A program made the translations under genes and the position numbers. A stretch of 64,000 nt of DNA from Bufo bufo (Eukaryota; Chordata; Amphibia; Anura; Bufonidae), in the NCBI RefSeq assembly GCF_905171765.1, contig NC_053392.1, forward strand, positions 408,374,565 through 408,438,564. The letters are read 5' to 3'. The notes under the pieces were generated by a model. It was not told the DNA's origin, ran no database searches, and saw nothing but the letters and a program-made list of their open reading frames with translations. Below, in pieces: positions 23,881 to 34,590 of this stretch. Each line of letters opens with the position of its first letter. Position 1 is the stretch's first letter.

Positions 23881-24177
23881 TTGATATTGGTTTATTTTTA
23901 TATATTTTATTTTAATTTTAATTCATTTCCCTATCCACATTTGTTTGCAGGGGATTTACCTACATGTTGCTGCCTTTTGCAGCCCTCTAGCTCTTTCCTG
24001 GGCTGTTTTATAGCCTTTTTAGTGCCGAAAAGTTCGGGTCCTCATTGACTTCAATGGGGTTCGGGTTCGGGACGAAGTTCGGGTCGGGTTCGGATCCCGA
24101 ACCCGAACATTTCCGGGAAGTTCGGCCGAACTTCTCGAACCCGAACATCCAGGTGTTCTCTCAACTCTACTTTTGGG

Positions 24178-26464
24178 TTGACGAACGCGCCAGCAGTATT
24201 TCAGCGATTCGTCAATGACATTTTTCATCATTTGGTGGGGAGGTTCGTAGTAGTTTACCTGGATGATATTTTAATTTATTCTCCTGATCTGAAGACCCAT
24301 CAGGATCATGTGAGACAGGTTTTGATGATCCTTCGGGAGAATAAATTATATGCTAAATTGGAGAAATGTTTGTTTGCGGTGCAAGAGCTTCCGTTCTTGG
24401 GATACCTGCTTTCTGATTCTGGTTTTCATATGGACCCCGAGAAGGTCCGGGCGGTTCTGGAATGGGACCGACCAGAGAATCAGAAAGCCTTGATGCGGTT
24501 CTTGGGGTTTACGAATTATTATAGAAAATGTATTTCAAACTAATATACCATAGTAAAACCTCTCACTGATATGACCAAGAAGGGCGCCCTAGTCTCTGTC
24601 TGGTCGGATGAGGCATTGCAGGCCTTTTCGGCTATTAAGGAGCGTTTTGCGTCCGCTCCCATTCTGGTGCAGCCGGATGTGTGTCAGCCATTTGTAGTGG
24701 AGGTTGATGCATCAGAGGTGGGGGTTGGAGCGGTACTGTCACAGGGTTCATCCCCGGGCAAGTGGGTCCCGTGTGCCTTTTTCTCCAAGAAGCTCTCGGT
24801 CGCCGAGAGGAATTATGATGTTGGAGATAGAGAGTTGTTGGCTATCAAGTTGGCCTTTGAGGAATAGCGCCACTGGTTGGAGGGGGCAGTTCACCCCGTT
24901 ACGGTATATACAGACCATAAGAATTTGGCATACCTGCAATCTCCCAAGCGTCTGAACCCTAGGCAAGCCAGATGGTCACTGTTTTTTACCAGGTTCAATT
25001 TTGTGGTTACCTTTCGCCCAGGGGTCAAGAACGTCAAGGCAGATGCCTTGGCTCGCAGCTTTCCTGGGAGAGGTGATTCAGAGGATCCTGCGCCGATTTT
25101 AGCGGATGGGGTGGTGGTCTTTGCTCTATACCCTGAATTGGAGATGGAGGTGTTGGGAGCCCAGGAGGAGGCTCCTGGCTCTTGTCCCCGAGGGAGGTTG
25201 TTTGTTCCTGAGGGCCTGCGATACAAGGGGTTCAAGGAACATCACGATACTGTCCTTGCTGGACATCCTGGTGGTAAGTCCACCTGTGATCTGGTGTCCC
25301 GGAGGTTCTGGTGGCCAGGGTTATGTAAGAGCATTGAGAATTACGTGACAGCCTGTGAAACCTGCGCTCGGTCAAAGGTTGCTCATACTCGACCGGCTGG
25401 TTCACTTCTTCCATTGTCTATTCCGTCTCGTCCTTGGACGCATTTGTCTATGGATTTCATTACGGATCTGCCGAGTTCCTCCGGGAGAACAGTGATTTTG
25501 GTGGTGGTTGACCGTTTCAGTAAAATGGCTCACTTTATATCACTAACTAGTCTGCCTAACGCTAAGACTCTGGTGCAGATTTTTGTGGATAATATTGTGA
25601 AATTGCATGGTATTCCTTCGGATGTGGTCTCTGATAGGGGCACGCAGTTTGTCTCCAGGTTTTGGAGGGCGTTCTGCTCTCGGCTTGGCATTCAACTTTC
25701 TTTCTCTTTGGCTTTTCATCCGCAGTCGAATGGTCAGACGGAGCGTACTAATCAAAACCTGGAGACCTACTTGAGGTGTTTTTTGGCTGAGAATCAGGAG
25801 GACTGGTCCTCATTCTTGTCCTTAGCAGAATTTGCGTTGAATAACCGTAGGCAGGAGTCCACGGGTAAGTCGCCATTTTTTGGCGCATACGGTTTCCATC
25901 CTCAGTTTGGTACCTTTTCTGGGACTGGTTCCTCTGGGATGCCAGAGGAGGAGAGATTCTCTTCTGCCTTATCCTCCATCTGGCGGAGGATTCAAGGGAA
26001 TTTGGAGAAGATGGGTGAGAGGTCCGGACCTGTGTGTGGGTGATCTGGTATGGTTGTCCACTAAGAATATCAAGTTGAGGGTGCCATCTTGGAAACTGGG
26101 TCCAAGATTTATTGGTCCGTATAAAATTTCTGCAGGATCTTCCGCAGACTTGGAGGATCCATGATGTGTTCCACAGGTCGTTACTAAAAAAATATGTGAA
26201 TCCAGTGGAACCATCGCCATTGCGTCCTCCTCCTCTTCTGGTCGAGGGAAACTTGGAGTTCGAGATCTCCAGGATTCTCGACCCTAGAATTCTTCGGGGT
26301 TCCCTTCAGTACCTGGTGCACTGGAGGGGATACGGCCCTGAGGAGAGAACGTGGGTTCCGGCGCTAGATGTTAATGCCAGCCGACTGGTGAGGGCGTTTC
26401 ATAGGTCCCATCCGGATAAGGTTGGTCCGGGGTGTCCGGAGGTCACCCGTAGAAAGGGGGGTAC
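24178..26464 (+). pseudogene. Pol part 2: RT, RNase H, integrase, chromodomain
   Basis: The RT resumes with LTNAPAVFQRFVND and the catalytic VYLDDILIY. In-frame stops at 24541-24543 and 24865-24867 interrupt the RT/RNase H region, which still shows [15 protein letters not shown] and YTDHKNLAYL. Integrase (24877 on) has the HHCC finger (HHDTVLAGHPGG, CETCARSK) and the catalytic D, D, E in LSMDFITDLP, VSDRGTQF and HPQSNGQTERTNQ. Frameshifts near 26025 and 26110-26150 follow. The last frame, ending at 26522 inside the 3' LTR, carries a chromodomain (FEISRILDPRIL, YLVHWRGYGPEERTWVP), which in relatives directs integration by binding chromatin. Confidence 0.92.
26453..26464 (+). promoter_or_regulatory. 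Polypurine tract
   Basis: AAAGGGGGGTAC lies directly before the 3' LTR, the expected primer site for plus-strand DNA synthesis. Confidence 0.75.
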
Positions 26465-26960
26465 TGTCATGCCCCGTCCTGATGGTGTGCGGAGGTCGGC
26501 CAGAATAGCAGCACGAGTTTAGTGTTTTGTTTTGGAGCCGTGCTGGATCCGCCTCCCATCAGGTGCACTGGGTGGGGTTATGAGTTTAAATAGCACTCCA
26601 CCCCAGTGCTCTGAGCGGATTATATTCATCACTTTGGTCTTGGAAGCTAGAGAGGAAGGTTGTCTGTTCCAGCGCAGAGAGATAAGTGTGGTTTCTTGTT
26701 TGATTGTTTGGTGTCATCTCTCCCATCCAGGTTCTGTGCGAGCAGGCTGCTCCTATTTCCCCTCTTCACCATCTCAGGGAATTTAGGGTGTTTCAGTCAG
26801 GCACGGGGACACATCATACCTACCATTAAGGTCTGCATGTTGGCTGAGCATTGCAGGGAGAGAGGTCAGGGATAAGTTAGGAGGTGACCCTTCCCTTGCC
26901 TCTCGCCTAGAGCCTGGTTGGTGGTTTAACTGTTAGTCTGTGTGCATGTCCGTCGTGACA
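26465..26960 (+). repeat. 3' LTR of chromovirus
   Basis: A 496-bp near-copy of 13055-13551. The differences I find are eight substitutions and one single-base deletion. It ends GTCGTGACA, followed by the duplication CAAGG. Confidence 0.93.
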
Positions 26961-26965
26961 CAAGG

Positions 26966-27045
26966 CTTTTGGAGATACTTTTATAACCCTTAACAGCTTT
27001 ATGCAAGTCACCAATTCTTAATCGTAGGTCTTCTGAGAGCATCAT
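26966..27045 (-). pseudogene. Tc1 transposase, N-terminal fragment
   Basis: The reverse strand starts with two Met codons at 27045-27040 and reads LSEDLRLRIGDLHKAVKGY, the first helices of the Tc1 DNA-binding domain. It runs in frame into the CAAGG duplication at the right edge of the chromovirus; the rest of the gene is at 12124-13049. Confidence 0.85.
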
Positions 27046-28061
27046 TCACATCAGGCAATGCTTCTTGTGAAAAGCAAACCCAGAACTGGTGTGTGTTTTT
27101 TATAGGGCAGGGCAGTTGTAACCAACACCTCCAATCTCATCTCATTGATTGGACTCCAGTTGGCTGACACCTCACTCCAATTAGCTCTTGGAGATGTCAT
27201 TAGTCTAGGGGTTCACATACTTTTTCCACCTGCACTGTGAATGTTTACATTGTGTGTTCAGTAAAAACATGGTAACATTTAACTCTGTGTGTTATTAGTT
27301 TAAGCAGACTGTGATTGTCTATTTTTGTGACTTAGATGAAGATCAGATCACATTTTATGACCAATTTGTGCAGAAATCCATATCATTCCAAAGGGTTCAC
27401 ATACTTTTTCTTGCAACTGTACTTCTCAAAAATCACTTAATCCCTTAAAGACCCGCGCCATACATGTACGGCGATGGTGGACATGTACGGTGTTTTCACC
27501 AATGCCGGCACATACAGCAGGGGTCCGGCTATCAGTGACTGCCAGACCCCTGCCACTGATTGGGCGGGCGGGCGCAGCTCCTGCACCCGTCCGATCAGCC
27601 CACCGTACATGTATTAACCTTTACACTGCCGCGGTCAGCACTGACCGCGGCACATGCGGAATCCTTACGGGTGCAGGGTGGCCATCGGGTCCCCGCACTG
27701 CTGTGATGGAACCCTATGTCAGGGAAGACATCCCGATGCCTTCCTTAGGTATCGTGGCTGCCTTCCATGACAGCCTGTGAGATCCAGTCCCCTGGAGCTC
27801 ACAGGCAGGAAGCTGTAAGTGCAATACAGTTTGTAATACACTTACAGCCAATGCATTACAATACAGTATTGTAATGCATTGTAAAGGGGATCAGATTCCC
27901 AAAAGTTGAAGTCCCAGAGTGGGACAAAAAAATTTGTAAAAAAAGAAGTTAAAAAAATAACGTTTTGCAAAAAACAAATAAAAAATTTCAAGTAAAAAAA
28001 AGCCTTCTTTTCCCAGAATAAAGTTAATATTTTTTTTTAAAAATAGGGAAAAAAAAGAAAA

Positions 28062-29500
28062 GTAGACATATTAGGTATCGCCGCGTCCGTATCGATTGGT
28101 TCTATAAAAATATCCCATGACCTAACCCCTCAGGTGAACACCATAAATTTTATTTAATAAAAACTGCAAAAAAAATAATTTTTTGTCACCTTACATCACT
28201 AAATGTACAACACCAAGCGATCAAAAAGGCATATTCCCCCCAAAATAGTACCAATCTAACAGTCACCTCATCCCGCAAAAAATTAGCCCCTACCTATCTC
28301 AGACTATAGAGATACTAAAACATAATTTTTTTTGTTTCAAAAACGCTTTTATTGTGTTAAATGTAAAAAAAAAAAAAAGTTGACATATTAGGTATCGCCG
28401 TGTCCATAGCAACCTGCTCTATAAAAATACCACATGATCTAACCCCTTAGGTGAACACTGTAAAAAAGATAAAATAAAAACGGTGTGAAAAAAGCCATTT
28501 TTGTCACCTTACATCGCACAAAGTGTAATAGCAAGCAATCAAAAAGTCATATGCACCCCAAAATAGTGCCAATCAAACTGTCATCTCATCCCACATAAAT
28601 TATACTCTACCTAAGACAATTGCCCAAAAAATAAAACAACTATGGCTCTCAGAATATGGAGACACTAAAACATGTTTTTTTTTTGTACAAAAAATTATAT
28701 TATTGTGTAAAACTTAAATAAATAAAAAAAGTAGACATATTAGGTATTGCCACATCTGTAATGACCTGCTCTATAAAAATATCACATGACCTAACCCCTC
28801 AGGTGAGCACCGTAAAAAATAAAAAATAAAAAACGGTGTCAAAAAAGCCATTTTTGGTCAACTTGCATCACACAAAAAGTGTAATACCAAGCGATCAAAA
28901 AGTCATACACCCCAAAATCATACCAATCAAACGTCATCTCATCCCGCAAAAAATTAGAAACTACAGTTCCTAAGACAATCACCTAAAAAATAAAAAAAAC
29001 TATGGCTCTCAGAATATGGAGACACTAAAACATGATTTTTTTTGTTTCAAAAATATTGTTATTGTGTAAAACAGGCAGTAAATAAAAAAATTATACATAT
29101 TAGGTATCGCCACATCCGTAAGAACCTGTTGTATAAAAATTTCACATGACCTAACCCCTCAGGTTAACACCGTAAAAAAAAATTATAAATAAAAGTCACT
29201 TTACATCACAAAAAGTGTGATACCAAGCGATCAAAAAGTCATATGCACCCTAAAATAGTAACAATCAAACCGTGAGCCCCTACATATGACAGTCATCCAA
29301 AAAAATAAAAAATAAACTATGGCTTTCAGAATATGGAGACACAAAAAATATTTTTTTTCAAAAATGCTTTATCATGTAAAACTGAAACAAACAACCAAAA
29401 AAGTTGTCATATTTGGTATTGTCGCGTCTGTAACAACCTGCTCTATAAAAATAGCACATGATCTAATCTGTCAGGTGAATGTTGCAAATAACAAAAAATA
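28062..29500. repeat. Internal ~340-bp tandem units (5)
   Basis: Each unit carries the ordered words TTAGGTATCGCCGCGTCCG, CTATAAAAATATCACATGAC, CCCCTCAGGTGAACACC and ATCAAAAAGTCATATGC with variation. The second copy of the element has three such units, so the number changes between copies. Confidence 0.85.
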
Positions 29501-30038
29501 AAAACAGTGCCAAAACAGCTATTTCTTGTTGCTTTGCCTCACAAAAAGTGTAATATAGAGCAACCAAAAATCATATGTACCCTAAAATAGTACCAACAAA
29601 ACTGCCACCTTATCCCGTAGTTTCCAAAATAGGGTAATTTTTGTGGAGTTTCTACTCTAGAGGTCTTCAAATGGGACATGACAACTTAAAAATATCCCAG
29701 TGAAATCTGCCCTCCAAAAACCATATGGCGTTCCTTTCCTTCTGCTACCTGCCGTGTGCCCGTACAGCAGTTTACGACCACATATGGGGTGTTTCTGTAA
29801 ACTACAGAATCAGGGTAATAAATATTGAGTTTTGTTTGTTAACCCTTGCTTCATTAGAGGAAAAAAATGGATTAAAATGGAAAATCTGCCAAAAAAGTGA
29901 AATTCTGAAATTTCATCTACATTTTCCTTTCATTCTTGTGGAACATCTAAAGGGTTAAGAAAGTTTGTAAAATCCGTTTTGAATACCTTGAGGGGTGTAG
30001 GTTCTAAAATGTGGCCATTTATGGGTGGTATCTATTAT

Positions 30039-30415
30039 TTAAAGAGGACCTTTCACCAGAATAAAGTATCTAAACTGACTATACAGACGTGTAGAGCGGC
30101 GCCCAGGGATCCCCCTGCACTTACTGTTATCCCCAGGTCTCTTTCTCCTATGCTGTAGCGCTGGCCAATCGCAGCGCTCAGCTCATAGCCTGGCTATGAG
30201 CTGAGCGCTGCGATTGGCCAGCGCTACAGCATAGGAGAAAGAGACGCCGTCAGGTTCCCCTGGGTGGAGCCTAACTATGAACATACCGGAGGCTATAACC
30301 GGAGAACGGAGCGGCGCCCGGGGATAACAGTAAGTGCAGGGGGATCCCTGGGAGCCGCTCTAGACGTCTGTATAGTCAGTTTAGATACTTTATTCTGGTG
30401 AAAGGTCCTCTTTAA
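30039..30415. mobile_element. Palindromic TTAA MITE
   Basis: TTAA flanks both ends; TTAAAGAGGACCTTTCACCA and its complement begin arms of over 70 bp. The centre contains a second dyad (CGCAGCGCTCAGCTCATAG and complement). It is 377 bp and non-coding, inserted in the TTAA repeat copy 1. Confidence 0.85.
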
Positions 30416-30760
30416 GCCTCACAAAGTGACTTCAGACCTGAACTGGTCCTTAAAAGTTGGTTTTAGAAATTTTCAGAAAAATTTCAAGATTTGCTTCTAA
30501 ACTTCTAAACCTGCTAATGTCCCAAAAAAAGAAAATGTAATTTACAAAATGATCCAAACATGAAGTAGACATATGGGAAATGTAAAGTAATAACTATTTT
30601 AGGAGGTATCAATATCCACATTTTTGGTAAGTTTTTTTTTATAAATAAAAATGAAATATTTTGACTTAAATTTACCACTGTCGTGAAGTACAATATCTGA
30701 TGAGAAAACAATCTCAGTATGGCTTAGAAAAATAAAAGCGTTTTAAAGTTATCACTACAT

Positions 30761-31854
30761 TGTCACGGCGCGTTGTGGATGGTAAACTCCACACACAACT
30801 CAGGAGGGAAGGGAAAAGGTACCAGGCCTGGAAACTAGGGAAAGGGGAAAGGTCTCCACCTAGTGAATCCCTAAACCGAGCCCTGACTACTTACAGTATG
30901 AACAGACCTCAATGGTAGCAATGTTCATATGCAGGAACCTAGAGCCCTATCTGACCCTAAAGGGCCCTAGAAATAGTGTCTGAAAAGAAGAAACCTGTTC
31001 CTTCCCAGGTGAAGGAACAGGATACTCTCTCAGGCCTAATACCAAAAGATATGGGAATACAACAAACAAGTAATAGGAAAAGACACTTAACTCCGAAGAA
31101 CGTGGACAAGCAGGAACTCAGAGGAGAACCAAACACCAGCACTTCCAGAACCAGAAAGGAGCTATCAACCGCATAGCATGATGGGTGAGACCAGACTAAA
31201 TAGAAGAGTTGGAATGACCACTTAAAAAGGACCTTTAATTACAATAAAAAAATCTAAACTAAGTATGCTGACATGGAGAGCGGCACCCAGGGATCTCCCT
31301 GCACTTACTATTATCCCTGGGAGCCGCTCCTTTCTCCCGGTATAGGCTCCGGTATCTTCAGATTTTCGGCTCAACTGGGAGGAGCCTGCTCTTGTTCTCC
31401 TGGGCGTCTCCTTCTCCCAGGCTGGAGTGGTGGCCAATCGCAGCAATCAGCTCATAGTCTGGGAGAAAAAAACCTCTCAGGCTATGAGCTGAGCGCTGCG
31501 ATTGGCCAGCGCTACAGCCTGGGAGAAGGAGACGCCCAGGAGAACAAGAGCAGGCTCCTCCTGGTTGAGCCGAAAATCTGAAGATACCGGAGCCTATACC
31601 AGGAGAACGGAGCGGCGCCCAGGGATAATAGTAAGTGCAGAGAGATCCCTGGGCGCCGCTCTCCATGTCTGTATACTTAGTTTAGATTTTATTATCGTAA
31701 TAAAAGGTCCTCTTTAGGCTACACCTGAGACAAGAGGTGTGGTCATAACCAGCAACAGCACAGAAACAAGTGAAACCAAAGAGGCTGTCAGATCACATCA
31801 CGTGCAGCCAGTCTCATAGATCTTCTGACCCCTGTCACGAGAGAGACTGTGACA
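30761..31854. mobile_element. Putative solo LTR with nested MITE
   Basis: It begins TGTCACGGCGCG and ends GACTGTGACA, flanked by TACAT (30756-30760) and CACAT (31855-31859), a one-mismatch 5-bp duplication. The interrupted host sequence is recovered by comparison with copy 2 near 61370 and the fragment near 49640. Without the MITE at 31222-31717 it is about 600 bp, LTR-sized. No internal coding sequence remains; family unknown. Confidence 0.6.
31222..31717. mobile_element. Degenerate palindromic TTAA MITE
   Basis: Same family as 30039-30415: ends read TTAAAAAGGACCTTTAATTA and the counterpart GTAATAAAAGGTCCTCTTTA, with TTAA on the left and TTAG on the right. Inner arms hold AGGAGAACAAGAGCAGGCTC and complement. 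About 496 bp; inserted in the solo LTR. Confidence 0.75.
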
Positions 31855-32009
31855 CACATAAAGTGACACATGTCAGATTTGCAAAAAATGGCCTGGTCCT
31901 TAAGGTGAAAAATGGCAGGGTCTTGAAGGGGTTAAGGTCAGCTTTGGGCCTCTTTGTTGTCAATTTGACTAACAGTACACTAATTAAATACAAAGAAAGG
32001 AGTGAAATA

Positions 32010-32160
32010 AATATTATTATTATTATTATTATTATTATTAAAGCGCCATTCATTCCATAGCGCTGTACATATGAAAAGGGGTATACATACATAATTCAGA
32101 CAATTGCACTAAGCATGAACAAGATGAGTTAGAAACTGGTACAGAAGGAGAGATGCCCAG
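32010..32160 (-). mobile_element. LINE/SINE 3' tail with ATT tract
   Basis: A run of ATT triplets is followed by AAGCGCCATTCATTCCATAG and CGCTGTACAT, words typical of L2-like 3' ends in reverse orientation. Only the tail is present; the upstream part is missing. Confidence 0.5.
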
Positions 32161-32272
32161 AGTCATAAAAATATCTGTTTTTGCTAAAAGTTTTCTTTTG
32201 TCTTAGACAATTTCAGTAAGAAAATCATGCATGTAGAAAAGCTGCAGCAGTTTGTAGTTGGGAGTACTATAG

Positions 32273-33350
32273 TGTGGCGAAACCAACCTCGCCACTGGGT
32301 GCTGGAGAAGCCTGGTTCTTAGCCTCTTGCCCCAGGATTATGGGCCCTCTCATCAGCCCATGCTAAACTTAAACCCCATGGCGATTTGACTGTGTTTGTG
32401 GCATCTGAGCGCTGTTCAGATATATTAAGCGCTCAGATCCAAGCCATCTGGTGATAAGTTGAATGTGGGGGTTCTGTTCAGTTTGATAGGAGTTATGTAT
32501 TTTTATGTAGTTTTGCTGTTGTTGTGAATAGAGGTATTTTCTGTACCTAGTTGTCTTACCACACCCAGTTAAGTCAATTATCTCACACAGCCTAACTCTG
32601 TAAAAACCGGTTTGGGGCAGAAAAGCTATGCTTCCTTTGGTCGCAAAGGACTTTTACTAACTTTTGAACCCCTGGTCTAATTCGTGCCATTTTTTGATAT
32701 GTTAAATGTCTATGTTTTATGCAATAGCTGCACAGTTAAATATTCTCATGTCTTTTATTGTCTTTTGCTACCATGTGGCTAATGAAGTCTTGCCTCTGCC
32801 CTTGGAGATAAATTGGATTACTTCCCGATTGTCTCCAGGACAGAAGACATTGTGTAAAACGGTGCATTCTCCAGCCTGTGATAATTACATTAATCCATTG
32901 TGTAAGGTAATTGTATCACAGGCAGAGGGGAGGATTTTGTGTGGGATTGTCTGCGTGTACTGTACGTATTTACTGGTTGTTTTACAAAACCCTGTGGGTG
33001 GTGCTAATGTGTATATAAGAACAATAAACCCACAACTCTGGCTGACCACTGCTTTACCCTCAACACAGAGCTCGTCTCGTTCTTGGGGGGATTCACTGTA
33101 TGCTGTTAGAGACTGATTGCTAGGAGTGTAAGCCGCTTGGGTGCGTTTCCTATTCGTCTGCTAGCAGCTATTCGTGAGGTTCCGTTCAGGAGTTTGGAGT
33201 GCTATGCTGTATTCCGTTCGGGAGTTTGGATCATTCCCTTGTATGCCATTCGGGAGTTTAGTGTTCTCTAAGTAGCTGTGCCTGTAGCTCTGGAAGGGGA
33301 AGATCGCCTAAACGGCTTTTATTCCCTTTTATGCCCGGGGTGCCGTTACA
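32273..33350 (+). mobile_element. Solo LTR, 1,078 bp
   Basis: TGTGGCGAAACC...GTGCCGTTACA is flanked by a perfect 5-bp duplication TATAG (32268-32272 and 33351-33355). GTATATAAG near 33010 and AATAAA near 33023 look like the promoter and polyadenylation signals of an LTR read on the + strand. Length suggests a retrovirus-like or gypsy element; no internal gene remains, so the class is open. Confidence 0.8.
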
Positions 33351-33414
33351 TATAGGTATAAATAAAAGGAAGTGGCATTGTTGTTGGTTGAAGCAGTAGA
33401 AGGGTGCTTACTGC

Positions 33415-33760
33415 TTAAAGGGAACCTGTCACTGGGATTTTGTGTATAGAGCTAAGGACATGGCTTGCTAGATGGCCGCTAGCACATCTGCAATATCCAG
33501 TCCCCATAGCTTTGTGTACTTTTATTGTGTAAAAAACTATTTGATACATATGCAAATTAACCTGAGATGAGTCCCATCCCTGACTCATCTCACATACAGG
33601 ACTCATCTCAGGTTAATTTGCATATGTATCAAATCGTTTTTTTTACACAATAAAGGCATACAGAGCTATGGGGACTGGATACTGCAGATGTGCTAGCGGC
33701 CATCTAGCAACCCATGTCCTCAGCTCTATACACAAAATCCCGGTGACAGGTTCCCTTTAA
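33415..33760. mobile_element. Foldback TTAA MITE
   Basis: TTAA at both edges; TTAAAGGGAACCTGTCACTG and its complement start arms that extend over most of the 346 bp (GATACATATGCAAATTAACC and complement near the centre). Nearly a full hairpin, non-coding. Confidence 0.87.
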
Positions 33761-33917
33761 TCTATTTTATTTGACAGAGCTGGCTTAACAAGTCCTTAAT
33801 TATTGATAAAAATTAGTTTTTGTTATGAATAGACACTACAGGTAACTGCTGCAGCAAACACCTTTTCTGAAAAGATACTTGAGGGAGCATAGCCAGTATA
33901 ATTCAGGATCAGACATA

Positions 33918-34166
33918 CACTATATGGACCAAAGTGTCGAGACACACCCCTTAATCCTTGAAGTGAGATGTGTAATTCAGTCCCATTTCTGCAGGTGTAT
34001 AAAATCCAGCACCTAGCCATGCAGCCAGAAAGCCTCCCCAGAATAGTGAAAGCTCATTTAACTGCAAAGGAGGGAGGGGGGCCAATTCCATATTAATGGC
34101 TATGGATTTATAATGGAATGTTACAAAAGCTTTAGTAGGCGCCCCAATACTTTTGTCCATAGAGTG
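33918..34166. mobile_element. Mariner-type MITE
   Basis: Ends CACTATATGGACCAAAGTGT and (reverse strand) CACTCTATGGACAAAAGTAT are flanked by TA at 33916-33917 and 34167-34168. At 249 bp with no transposase it is a deletion derivative of a Tc1/mariner element. Confidence 0.75.
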
Positions 34167-34168
34167 TA

Positions 34169-34590
34169 CCTTTTTTTTGTCCTATAATGTAACTATTACA
34201 AACATTGGCTACAAGCTTAGAATATACTGGGTTCTAACCACTGGACATTTCCAGTACTTTATGCCATAAATGCGACTTTTTGCACAAAACACCACCACAT
34301 AAACCGGCTTAATTGTCTGCAACAATTGGAACCATTTCTGCCTATAAGAGGAGGATAAATGAGGCGTAACATTTGCCAATTTGAAAACCCGACCCACTTT
34401 GACATTTATAACTCATTTCTGGCGTGATGCATTCTTTATGGTGAAAATTGTGGAGAAAATAGTGCAAATCAAAATGCCATTCTTCTTGGCGCATTTTACG
34501 CCATAATTCTGCCGTAACATGCTTTGCCAACTAGTCTCTCTTGCCATGTGTAATGTGTTTGAACTCTGTCAATCCTGACATGGTGTATAC
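34169..34590. other. Unassigned DNA
   Basis: A/T-rich, no gene and no recognisable element boundary. Confidence 0.5.

Larger units (their letters stand above)
15437..24169 (+). mobile_element. 8.7-kb hAT transposon
   Basis: An 8-bp duplication CTTTTGGG (15429-15436 and 24170-24177) and ends TAGGGATGAGTGAAC / TAGAGTTGAGAGAAC (second read on the reverse strand) mark a hAT element inserted in the chromovirus RT. It carries a BED-finger transposase broken into pieces, three internal tandem arrays, and clusters of GGGTTCG words next to both ends. At 8,733 bp it is long for a hAT element, mostly because of the arrays. It is the youngest layer of the nest. Confidence 0.93.
13055..26960 (+). mobile_element. 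Ty3/gypsy chromovirus (Tf1/sushi-like)
   Basis: Two LTRs (497 and 496 bp, TG...CA) enclose gag and pol and are flanked by the 5-bp duplication CAAGG (13050-13054 and 26961-26965). Pol order is protease, reverse transcriptase, RNase H, integrase, chromodomain. The element inserted into a Tc1 transposase gene and was later split by a hAT transposon at 15437-24169; its own length without that insertion is about 5.2 kb. The LTRs differ by eight substitutions and one 1-bp indel by my count (about 98% identical), so insertion is fairly recent, yet pol has several lesions. Confidence 0.95.
11905..27419 (-). mobile_element. Tc1-like transposon split by a retroelement
   Basis: Ends CAGTTGCAAGAAAAAGTATG and its inverted counterpart (CATACTTTTTCTTGCAACTG) are flanked by TA at 11903-11904 and 27420-27421. 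Removing the LTR element at 13055-26960 and one CAAGG copy leaves about 1.6 kb, the normal Tc1 size. The long terminal repeats contain matching words such as AGTCACAACAATAGACAATC on the left and its counterpart on the right. This is the oldest layer of the nest. Confidence 0.93.
27437..31935 (+). mobile_element. 3-kb TTAA-flanked repeat, copy 1
   Basis: It starts TTAATCCCTTAAAGACC and ends GGTCTTGAAGGGGTTAA, giving short inverted ends inside TTAA. Between 28062 and about 29500, five tandem units begin with the word CATATTAGGTATCGCC or a close variant (near 28065, 28382, 28734, 29094 and 29407; spacing 313-360 bp). The copy is interrupted by a MITE (30039-30415) and a solo LTR (30761-31854); without these it is about 3.0 kb, matching copy 2 at 58504-61446 in length and order. 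No transposase is visible. The superfamily (piggyBac- or Kolobok-like) is a guess from TTAA. Confidence 0.75.
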
